Origin: DASUUR01 sp036373975
Lineage (GTDB): Bacteria > Patescibacteriota > Saccharimonadia > Saccharimonadales > Saccharimonadaceae
DNA length: 17,646 bases
Direction of reading: 5' to 3'
Assembly: GCA_036373975.1 (NCBI GenBank)
Contig: DASUUR010000033.1
Coordinates: forward strand, 1 to 17,646
Shown: positions 12,171-17,646 of the stretch, one piece after another
Layout: each line of letters begins with the position of its first letter
Numbering within the stretch: position 1 is the first letter of the stretch
The notes under the pieces: model-generated
Told to the model about the DNA's origin: nothing
What the model saw: the letters and a program-made list of their open reading frames with translations, nothing else
The model's database searches: none
Made by a program: the position numbers and the translations under genes

Positions 12171-13690
12171 ATTTCCCGAATCGTTGCGATTTCGGCGCCG
12201 AGCGAATTAAGCCGATTGGCAAAATCCTCGTAGCCGCGATTGATTGAGTATACGTCTCGTAGCGTTGAGGTGCCGGGTGTTGCAAGCATCGCAAGTAATA
12301 TAACAACTGAAGGACGCAGCGCAGGTGGCGCGATTACATCAGCTGGCTTCCACTTGGTCGGGCCGGTTATATGTACGCGGTGTGGGTCGACAAGCTCGAT
12401 CCGAGCATTCAGTTTGCTAAGTTCTGTAAAATAGATTGCTCGGTTTTCGTATGACCAGTCATGCACTAGGGTGCGGCCGTAGGCAACGGTGGCAATAAGC
12501 CCCATAAATGGCAGATTGTCCATATTAACCCCAGGGAATGGCATGCTGTGGAGTTTATCTTTTGGCGCGTGGAGCTTGGAGTGTTTAAGATGAATATCTA
12601 CGAGGCGTGTGTGACCATTGCGGGCAGCATACTCTTCGGTTTTTTCGTAATTGAGTCCCATGCCTTCAAGAATCGCCAGCTCGATCTCAGTGAATTCGAT
12701 TGGGACACGCTGAATGGTAATTTCTGAATCTGTTACGACGCCGGCCGCAATCAGGCTCATGGCTTCGATCGGATCTTCGCTAGGATAGTACTCGACATCT
12801 TTGTCGATATGTTTGCGGCCCGTGATAGTAAGGGTGGTGGTGCCAATGCCCTCAATTTTTACGCCAAGCTTTTGCAAGAAAAAGCACACATCCTGCACCA
12901 TGTAATTCGGGCTGGCATTGCGGATGGTAACGGTGCCGTCGTAGAGTGCCGCAGCCATGATGACGTTTTCTGTCACAGTGTCGCCGCGCTCGGTAAGCAG
13001 GATTGTGCGGCTAACAGGCTGCTCGTGGACTGTCGCATGGTAATAGTCGGTGGTAGCCTCAACGCTAAGGCCAAACGGCGCTAGGCCGGTCATATGTGGT
13101 TCAACAGTACGGGTGCCCAGATTGCAGCCACCGGCAAAGGGGAGTTTAAACTCCTTGTACTGGTGCAGTAAAGGCCCCAGGAACATAATGACGGTGCGGG
13201 TACGCTTGGCGGCAGCGATGTCCATTTTTTCGAGTTCAAGACGCTTTGGTGGGGTTATCTCAAGATCGTTTGAGCTCCCAATCCATCGGGTTTTAACACC
13301 AATACTTTGCAATACTTCAATAATTCGATTAACTTCCTCGATGCGTGCAACGCGACGGAGCGTAGTTTTACCCTTGTTAAGCAAAGCGGCACACAGCAGG
13401 CCAACGGCGGCATTTTTGCTAGTTTTCACTTCAATACTACCGGAGAGTTGTTTGCCGCCATTCACGCGGAAGTTTATAGTACCTCGGTTGAGGGTAATGA
13501 TTTCACTATTAAGTACATCGCTGATGCGAGCTAGCATTTCCATGCTTAGGTTCTGGCCGCCACTCTCGATACGGTTAATTGCGCTCTGACTTGTCTTCAG
13601 TGCTTTGGCCATTTCGAGCTGGGTGAGGCCGCGTTCAATACGGTTTTTCTGGATTAGTTTGCCAATTTTTTGCTTGTAGTCTTGATCCAT
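12167..13690 (-). CDS. murA: HTH-MurA fusion: UDP-GlcNAc 1-carboxyvinyltransferase with N-terminal XRE domain
   Basis: A 507-residue protein. Residues of about 1-65 form an XRE-type helix-turn-helix (IGKLIQKNRIERGLTQLEMA, then KTSQSAINRIESGGQNLS). From about residue 70 the MurA fold begins, transferring enolpyruvate from PEP to UDP-GlcNAc, the first committed step of peptidoglycan synthesis. Catalytic features are present: Lys92 in TSKNAA, Cys189 in GGCNLGTRTVEPH (the fosfomycin-reactive position), the Asp in PFPGVNMDN, Arg in YENRAIYFTEL, and RGYEDF near the end. Typical MurA is about 420 residues, so the excess is the HTH domain. ATG 13690 lies 7 bases from a TATTAT -10 with no Shine-Dalgarno, so the mRNA is probably leaderless. 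A perfect palindrome in that promoter suggests autoregulation. Confidence 0.92.
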   Translation of the reverse strand: MDQDYKQKIGKLIQKNRIERGLTQLEMAKALKTSQSAINRIESGGQNLSMEMLARISDVLNSEIITLNRGTINFRVNGGKQLSGSIEVKTSKNAAVGLLCAALLNKGKTTLRRVARIEEVNRIIEVLQSIGVKTRWIGSSNDLEITPPKRLELEKMDIAAAKRTRTVIMFLGPLLHQYKEFKLPFAGGCNLGTRTVEPHMTGLAPFGLSVEATTDYYHATVHEQPVSRTILLTERGDTVTENVIMAAALYDGTVTIRNASPNYMVQDVCFFLQKLGVKIEGIGTTTLTITGRKHIDKDVEYYPSEDPIEAMSLIAAGVVTDSEITIQRVPIEFTEIELAILEGMGLNYEKTEEYAARNGHTRLVDIHLKHSKLHAPKDKLHSMPFPGVNMDNLPFMGLIATVAYGRTLVHDWSYENRAIYFTELSKLNARIELVDPHRVHITGPTKWKPADVIAPPALRPSVVILLAMLATPGTSTLRDVYSINRGYEDFANRLNSLGAEIATIREI

Positions 13691-13697
13691 GGTTTAA

Positions 13698-13726
13698 ATA
13701 ATATATCATTTATGATATTTTAACAA
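13698..13726 (-). promoter_or_regulatory. murA promoter, leaderless
   Basis: On the minus strand, TTGTTA (13721-13726), 17 bases, TATTAT (13698-13703), ending 7 bases before ATG 13690. Transcription would start at or next to the start codon. Confidence 0.65.
13703..13718. promoter_or_regulatory. Perfect palindrome in the murA promoter, candidate operator
   Basis: ATATCAT-TT-ATGATAT is a perfect 7-bp inverted repeat with a 2-base spacer. It fills most of the spacer between the murA -35 and -10. Size and symmetry suit a dimeric XRE-type regulator, such as the HTH domain of MurA itself. It also lies about 20 bases upstream of the likely glyA promoter. Confidence 0.5.
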
Positions 13727-13820
13727 GCATTTTATTGTTGACGGAAGTACGCTACAATATGGATATGTTGTAGTTATATATCGTTCATCCCATTAATTTT
13801 ATCCAATTGGAGTGCATATT
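13727..13820 (+). promoter_or_regulatory. glyA promoter and leader
   Basis: TTGACG (13738-13743) and TACAAT (13753-13758) are present but only 9 bases apart. TTATTG (13732-13737) lies 15 bases before TACAAT and is the likelier partner. The leader of about 55 bases ends with GGAG (13809-13812), 8 bases before ATG 13821. Confidence 0.4.
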
Positions 13821-15092
13821 ATGAGCGATATTAAAATTACCCAACTTATCCAGGCCGAGATTAAGCGACAGCAAAACGGATTGGAGCTGATCCCCTCAGA
13901 AAATTACGTGAGCCAAGAAGTGCTCGCAGCCCTAGGGAGTGTTTTTACAAATAAATATTCCGAAGGCTATCCAGGGCGACGCTACTATGGCGGCCAAGAT
14001 AACACCGATCAGGTTGAGACCCTAGCTATTGAGCGCGCAAAGCAACTGTTTGGCGCCGATCACGCTAATGTGCAGCCACACTCCGGAGCTCAGGCGAACG
14101 AGGCGGTATATCATGCCTGGTTGAAGCCTGGCGATACTGTATTGGCTATGGACTTAACACACGGGGGCCATCTTACACATGGTCACCCGGTAACCATTCT
14201 TGCCCAACAATACAATTTTATTCGTTACGGCATGAAAGATGTCGAAACCGGCGAGATAGATTATAACCAGTTACGTGAGCTCGCATTGCAGCATAGGCCA
14301 AAGATTATCCTGGCAGGATTTAGTGCCTATCCGCGCGAGCTTGATTATGCTAAGTTTGCCGAAATAGGCAACGAGGTTGGTGCGGTATTGATGGCCGACA
14401 TGTCGCATATTGCTGGGCTTATCGCCGGTGGTGTTGCTAAAAACCCTTTGGACTACGGATTTCATATTATGACCACCACTACTCACAAGACACTCCGTGG
14501 CCCGCGCGCGGGTATGATCTTGACTAAAGGTACCGTGAGCAACCCACTTAAAAAGCCGGAGCATACCGTAGAAAACTTGCCGACAATTATTGATCGTATG
14601 GTATTCCCTGGCTTGCAGGGTGGTCCGCATATGCATGTTATTGCCGCAAAGGCGGTCTGTTTCTACGAAGCACTGCAACCCGAATTTGCACACTATGCGC
14701 AGCAAGTGGTTAAAAACGCAGCGGTCTTAGCCGATGAACTAATGTCCCGTGGTTTTAAGCTTGTGACAAATGGTACCGATAATCACCTTATTCTCGCCGA
14801 TGTTAAAACTAGCTTTGATTTAGACGGGGCAACAGTTGAGCAAGCACTCGATGCGATTGGCCTGACGCTTAATAAAAATTCGATTCCCAATGATAGCCTA
14901 CCGCCATTTCGTCCAAGCGGGGTTCGGCTTGGCACGCCTGCCCTAACGACACGAGGACTAACCGAGGAGCATATGGCGCAGCTTGCGGATTGGATGAAAC
15001 AGGCGATCGAAGGGCGTAATGACAGCAGTAAGCTAGCGGAACTTCACGCAGAGGTAACCGATTTCGTAAGACAGTATCCGTTGCCGTACTAG
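13821..15092 (+). CDS. glyA: Serine hydroxymethyltransferase
   Basis: A 423-residue pyridoxal-phosphate enzyme that interconverts serine and glycine with transfer of a one-carbon unit to tetrahydrofolate. Family motifs: ELIPSENYVS near the N-terminus, YPGRRYYGG, QPHSGAQANEAVY, ADMSHIAGLIAGG, and the cofactor-binding lysine (Lys223) in TTTTHKTLRGPR. The C-terminal FRPSGVRLGTPALTTRG is also standard. ATG 13821 is chosen over the in-frame GTG at 13812, because that GTG lies within the GGAG ribosome binding site. It diverges from murA and shares the regulatory region with it. Its length matches the family and nothing appears broken. Confidence 0.96.
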   Translation: MSDIKITQLIQAEIKRQQNGLELIPSENYVSQEVLAALGSVFTNKYSEGYPGRRYYGGQDNTDQVETLAIERAKQLFGADHANVQPHSGAQANEAVYHAWLKPGDTVLAMDLTHGGHLTHGHPVTILAQQYNFIRYGMKDVETGEIDYNQLRELALQHRPKIILAGFSAYPRELDYAKFAEIGNEVGAVLMADMSHIAGLIAGGVAKNPLDYGFHIMTTTTHKTLRGPRAGMILTKGTVSNPLKKPEHTVENLPTIIDRMVFPGLQGGPHMHVIAAKAVCFYEALQPEFAHYAQQVVKNAAVLADELMSRGFKLVTNGTDNHLILADVKTSFDLDGATVEQALDAIGLTLNKNSIPNDSLPPFRPSGVRLGTPALTTRGLTEEHMAQLADWMKQAIEGRNDSSKLAELHAEVTDFVRQYPLPY

Positions 15093-15128
15093 GTTGCTGG
15101 TTGCGGCTCTTAATTAATTTAACCTAAA

Positions 15129-15159
15129 AAGAAACGCGCTCATGTAGAGCGCGTTTCTT
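15129..15159 (-). terminator. Terminator between glyA and the major pilin gene
   Basis: A perfect 13-bp stem AAGAAACGCGCTC/GAGCGCGTTTCTT with a 5-base loop. The minus-strand side continues TTTCTTTTTAGG, a good U-tract, so it mainly ends the pilin transcript. It could also slow glyA read-through. Confidence 0.75.
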
Positions 15160-15174
15160 GAGCAGTAGTTATTG

Positions 15175-15621
15175 CTATGAACAGGTACCGCTTACGTCAC
15201 CAAGGTTCTTGGTTTGAACGCCTGCTGTACCGGACTCCTGCCAGTACATAATCTTAGCGCCAACACCAGCTCCACCGGTAACACAGCGCTGGTACTGATA
15301 CTTGTCACGGTTAGTTGTTGCATCTGGCGCTGGAGTTGCTTGGATCGCTGCCGAAAGGGTTGAATCAAGCTTGACTGTGTTGGTAGTGGCAGTAAGCTGG
15401 GCCAAAGTTGGGTAGGACCCATTATCACTCTGGTATGCTTCGACAGCCGTTTGAATGGCACGAGCATCAGAAACACGCTTAGAGTCACGTGCGCGCTGCT
15501 GTACACCGTTGTAGGCTGTAATTACCAAAGTCGCTAAGATAGCAATAACGACAATAACGATCAAGAGTTCTACGATTGTGAACCCGCGCTCGCGGTAGTC
15601 TTTTAATTTTTCAAGAGTCAT
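15175..15621 (-). CDS. Type IV pilin, probable major subunit
   Basis: A 148-residue prepilin. A short basic leader ends in Gly13, and the mature protein starts FTIVELLIVIVVIAILATLV with the conserved Glu at mature position 5. The hydrophobic spine continues into a helix (NGVQQRARDSKRVSDARAIQTAVEAY) and a small globular C-terminal domain. That domain has a cysteine pair (QRC...GTCS at the very end) likely to form the D-loop disulfide. It is exported, cleaved by a prepilin peptidase and assembled into pili. It has its own promoter (TTGCGC, 17 bases, TATGAT at 15659-15687) and an AGGGGG ribosome binding site. It also has a strong terminator, so it can be expressed above the minor pilins upstream. 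In Saccharibacteria such pili are linked to motility and host contact (established for cultured relatives, not shown here). Confidence 0.9.
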   Translation of the reverse strand: MTLEKLKDYRERGFTIVELLIVIVVIAILATLVITAYNGVQQRARDSKRVSDARAIQTAVEAYQSDNGSYPTLAQLTATTNTVKLDSTLSAAIQATPAPDATTNRDKYQYQRCVTGGAGVGAKIMYWQESGTAGVQTKNLGDVSGTCS

Positions 15622-15658
15622 CTAATTTGCCCCCTATTAGTAATTTTCGTATGAGTTA

Positions 15659-15687
15659 ATCATACTTCAGCTATGGCATAAGCGCAA
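15659..15687 (-). promoter_or_regulatory. Promoter of the major pilin gene
   Basis: TTGCGC (15682-15687), 17 bases, TATGAT (15659-15664) in the short gap after the preceding pilin gene. The leader is about 30 bases and includes AGGGGGC. Confidence 0.6.
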
Positions 15688-15692
15688 GCATT

Positions 15693-16472
15693 TTAGGTGT
15701 TCTGTTTGGTAATTAGTATTGTGCGTTCAAAACTAAAGAACTGTCCTGCGATGGTATGCTCTACTTTCAAAGTGATCTTAACAGCTATGGCAGGGGCTAG
15801 AGTGGAGGGTAAGGCTGAGCTGGTGTCGATGGGCGTTGTGCTTAAGGGGTCAGCGTAGTACTCAACCTTAAATTTGGTGACATTCCCCATGAGTGTCATG
15901 TCATCGGCCCGGCAAATTGCATTATTAGTGGAGCGATCAGGTGGGCAAGACTGGCGCTGGAACTGAGGGTTACAAAGTGTCTGCGAGGTGTCGGTGAGTA
16001 TCCGGCGATAGAGTTTGTTGTTGCGCACAAAGTAGATAATGTTGGTTGTGAGCGGAGGATTGCCCAGGATGACATCGAACGCGCAGCCTTTTTGGTTAAT
16101 ATATACCGCTTGCTTTTGGCTGTCCTTAGGGTCGGCGGTCGTGGCGTAGTTGCGCATAATGAGCGTGTTAACGTCGGCGCTGCTCCCCGCGAATGACCAA
16201 GCCGCACCGGCATTATCGGGGCCGTAAGGGTCACTAAACGCGCTATCTTTGACGGTCATAAACGCGGCGGCAAACCGAGCATCGTCTTCGATCGTATTGA
16301 GGGCTGTCTGGGCGTCGTGTATGGCGGCAAGCTCGCCCCGGGTAGTTATGTTGTCGCTTACTAAAGCAATGAGTGCTGCAACCACCGCCATAACGGTAAG
16401 CATTGCAACGGGCACGATAATTATAAGCTCGACAAGAGTAAAGCCGGATTGTTTAGTTGACGTATGTTCCAT
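15693..16472 (-). CDS. Minor type IV pilin, PilW-like size
   Basis: A 259-residue prepilin-like protein with leader MEHTSTKQSG, cleavage before FTLVE, and a hydrophobic helix (LIIIVPVAMLTVMAVVAALIALV). The large C-terminal domain has several cysteines, including closely spaced ones (TLCNPQFQRQSCPP...AICRADD). The size and position between two other pilin genes fit a PilW/PilJ-type minor pilin, which primes assembly or sits at the tip. The family name is by analogy only. It overlaps the preceding pilin gene by 20 bases, which implies translational coupling. Confidence 0.82.
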   Translation of the reverse strand: MEHTSTKQSGFTLVELIIIVPVAMLTVMAVVAALIALVSDNITTRGELAAIHDAQTALNTIEDDARFAAAFMTVKDSAFSDPYGPDNAGAAWSFAGSSADVNTLIMRNYATTADPKDSQKQAVYINQKGCAFDVILGNPPLTTNIIYFVRNNKLYRRILTDTSQTLCNPQFQRQSCPPDRSTNNAICRADDMTLMGNVTKFKVEYYADPLSTTPIDTSSALPSTLAPAIAVKITLKVEHTIAGQFFSFERTILITKQNT

Positions 16473-16881
16473 GGACTACCTCCCGCTCTTGGCTACCGTA
16501 GCGTACGATTGACTGAAGGAGGACACTATAGCCCGATGAACAGCCAGCTGGGGCGTAGGCACGGATAATCTCCACAACTGGTCCAGGTAATCCTGACGGG
16601 TGGTTAGTATTTGTGGTAACGCTAGAAATAACCTGTCCAGGTGCGCTGCTATTTGCTACTAAGTTGGTATTATTGTCACACACAAACCCTGCTGGCCTGG
16701 TGGTATATTTACGCAGATTTGTATAGGCAACCGAGCTAGCTGCGGCTTGGAACTTGGTATCGGTGTTGCTTAGATCGGCAGCTGCAAAAAGTTGGTAAAA
16801 TGTTCCCACAAAGGCCGCTGCCACAAAAAGTGAGATAAGGAGCTCTATAGTGGTGAATCCGGCGCTGCTAGGTGTACTCAT
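16453..16881 (-). CDS. Minor type IV pilin, PilV-like
   Basis: A 142-residue prepilin-like protein. A short leader, MSTPSSAG, precedes FTTIELLISLFVAAAFVGTF, with Glu at mature position 5. The C-terminal domain has two cysteines (FVCDNN and AGCSSG), probably a disulfide. It lies 22 bases downstream of the first pilin gene and overlaps the next, forming a run of three minor pilins from one promoter. No Shine-Dalgarno is visible; CATAAT-like -10 sequences lie just upstream, so an internal leaderless start is possible. Confidence 0.82.
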   Translation of the reverse strand: MSTPSSAGFTTIELLISLFVAAAFVGTFYQLFAAADLSNTDTKFQAAASSVAYTNLRKYTTRPAGFVCDNNTNLVANSSAPGQVISSVTTNTNHPSGLPGPVVEIIRAYAPAGCSSGYSVLLQSIVRYGSQEREVVHGTYVN

Positions 16882-16903
16882 GATTATGCTTAATTATGCC
16901 ACA

Positions 16904-17425
16904 TTATTGGTGACGACTTACGATTTTTTTAATAGTATTGTCACCCTCTGAGCGCCAATAAAGATTATATTTTACGCATGGTCCGTTAAGGTCGGTGCAG
17001 AGTTGGTCGCTAATATTGAACGGCTGGTATACATATTGGTTGATAGTTGGTTGTGGTAATACTCCAGCGGTCGTCGTAACAGTATTTGTCGCTGCCACAA
17101 TTGAATTCGTGCCGCTGGGTGTACCGGGTGCACGATATGCTTCGGGGTCCAGGCCGGCAAGGACGTCAGAAGTCGGAACAGTGTGTGGATAGGTGGGTGC
17201 CGGGTCAAACGGGCGGTTAAATTGAAGATCGTTGTAGTAGTTCTCGAAATGAATAGCAATACTACGGATATCTTCTTCGCGCTCTGCGTCGCGCGCAACA
17301 ACTTGTGAGCTCATAACGTTTACAACGGCAATAGTGGTAAGGATCAATATGATGGCAACTGCCACTATAACCTCAATAATAGTGAAGCCGTGAGAGAAAT
17401 GCCTAGGATAGTTTTGCCCATTCAC
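16904..17425 (-). CDS. Minor type IV pilin or pseudopilin, first gene of the cluster
   Basis: A 173-residue prepilin-like protein starting at GTG 17425. Leader MNGQNYPRHFSHG is followed by FTIIEVIVAVAIILILTTIAVV. The helix continues with an unusually acidic and basic stretch (ARDAEREEDIRSIAIHFENYYNDL). A proline- and threonine-rich middle and a cysteine pair near the C-terminus (DQLCTDLNGPCVKYNLYW) follow. The promoter lies 9 bases upstream without a Shine-Dalgarno, so translation is probably leaderless from the GTG. An out-of-frame ATG overlaps the start but does not give this pilin. Confidence 0.82.
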   Translation of the reverse strand: MNGQNYPRHFSHGFTIIEVIVAVAIILILTTIAVVNVMSSQVVARDAEREEDIRSIAIHFENYYNDLQFNRPFDPAPTYPHTVPTSDVLAGLDPEAYRAPGTPSGTNSIVAATNTVTTTAGVLPQPTINQYVYQPFNISDQLCTDLNGPCVKYNLYWRSEGDNTIKKIVSRHQ

Positions 17426-17434
17426 AATACCTTA

Positions 17435-17463
17435 AGCATAATGACTTATAGGTAAAAGCACAA
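17435..17463 (-). promoter_or_regulatory. Promoter of the minor pilin operon, leaderless
   Basis: TTGTGC (17458-17463), 17 bases, TATGCT (17435-17440), ending 9 bases before GTG 17425. The -35 lies directly after the murB stop codon, so the pilins can be expressed separately from murB. Confidence 0.55.
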
Positions 17464-17464
17464 G

Positions 17465-17646
17465 CTATAGTTCTTCTGGCTCTTGCTCGAGTATTATGCG
17501 GAACTGATCGCGGACTTTACCTATAATTTCATCTCGAAAAGCGGCAAGATCTTGATAGGTTTGGGCATTGTTGTTGATAACCACAAGGGCATTCTTTTCG
17601 TAGGTGCGCATGCCGTGATTCTCGTAGCCCTTGAGTCCGGCCTGTT
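17465..17646 (-). CDS. murB: UDP-N-acetylenolpyruvoylglucosamine reductase, C-terminal fragment
   Basis: An open frame entering from the right edge and ending at TAG (17465-17467); about 60 codons are visible. The fragment reads QAGLKGYENHGMRTYEKNAL, then VVINNNAQTYQDLAAFRDEI, then a final acidic tail ending QEPEEL. This matches the MurB C-terminal pattern: an 'AGLKG' helix, 'AL.V.N...A...D', then a helix and 'V...F.I.LE'. MurB reduces enolpyruvyl-UDP-GlcNAc to UDP-MurNAc with NADPH, the step after MurA, which lies 3.8 kb away in this window. The rest of the gene is outside the window. Confidence 0.8.
   Translation of the reverse strand, partial: QAGLKGYENHGMRTYEKNALVVINNNAQTYQDLAAFRDEIIGKVRDQFRIILEQEPEEL

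Noticed and set aside
13050..13589. A 179-codon plus-strand open frame inside murA
   Set aside because: It is antisense to the well-supported HTH-MurA coding region and has no family resemblance.
1..17646. Alternative genetic code with UGA as an amino acid
   Set aside because: Several genes end at TGA exactly where the family ends or where the next gene starts (murT, the Clp-like gene, the 10124 gene), so UGA is a stop here.
1..17646. CRISPR arrays, insertion sequences, transposase or integrase genes
   Set aside because: No regularly spaced repeats and no transposase- or integrase-like proteins were seen, although the composition of some genes suggests transfer.

Overview
The window reads as chromosomal DNA from a small-genome, Gram-positive-type bacterium. 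The best guess is Candidatus Saccharibacteria (TM7) or a close relative in the Candidate Phyla Radiation. Supporting points are the MurT/GatD pair for amidating lipid II, a minimal TatA/TatC pair, an XRE-type helix-turn-helix (HTH) fused to MurA, a cluster of type IV pilins, tight gene packing, and several promoters so close to their start codons that the mRNAs would be leaderless. TGA is used as a stop at several gene ends, which argues against the recoded Gracilibacteria/Absconditabacteria. The taxonomic call is an inference; no rRNA is present.

Layout. 1-2470 is an accessory stretch: a partial minus-strand gene at the left edge, a divergent peptide-deformylase-like gene, and two orphan genes. 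2545-3727 holds tatA-tatC. Convergent with it, with one base between the stop codons, is murT-gatD (5719-3729). Divergent from murT is a three-gene membrane operon (5765-9065): a small two-helix membrane protein, a membrane-anchored Clp-like double AAA+ ATPase, and a VIT1/CCC1-type transporter. 9093-9417 carries three tRNAs (Arg-TCT and Gly-TCC on minus, His-GTG on plus). 9476-11512 is a second accessory stretch: two orphan genes flanking an FMN-binding split-barrel protein, then a probable non-coding RNA with a terminator. 11601-12170 encodes a membrane-anchored sortase-fold protein with no cysteine. It is convergent with the HTH-murA fusion (13690-12167), whose stop codon interlocks with its own. 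glyA (13821-15092) diverges from murA. 15175-17425 is a minus-strand pilin cluster: three minor pilins from one promoter, and a probable major pilin with its own promoter. The right edge cuts the 3' end of murB.

How it fits together. MurA, MurB and MurT/GatD cover the first committed steps of cell-wall precursor synthesis and the later amidation of lipid II. Tat, the pilins, the sortase-like protein and the Clp-like operon are all cell-envelope functions. The orphan genes at 428, 1290, 2007, 9534 and 10667 differ from this backbone. They are visibly richer in G+C at third codon positions, each stands alone, most have a clear Shine-Dalgarno sequence, and most end in a strong GC-rich stem-loop. 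They look like single-gene imports.

Most notable for follow-up: the HTH-MurA fusion with a perfect palindrome inside its own promoter; the cysteine-free sortase homologue; the Clp-like ATPase that has lost the usual pore-loop motif; the MurT without its cysteine zinc ribbon; the anomalous single-gene cassettes; and a 20-bp perfect hairpin that includes the 3' end of tRNA-His.
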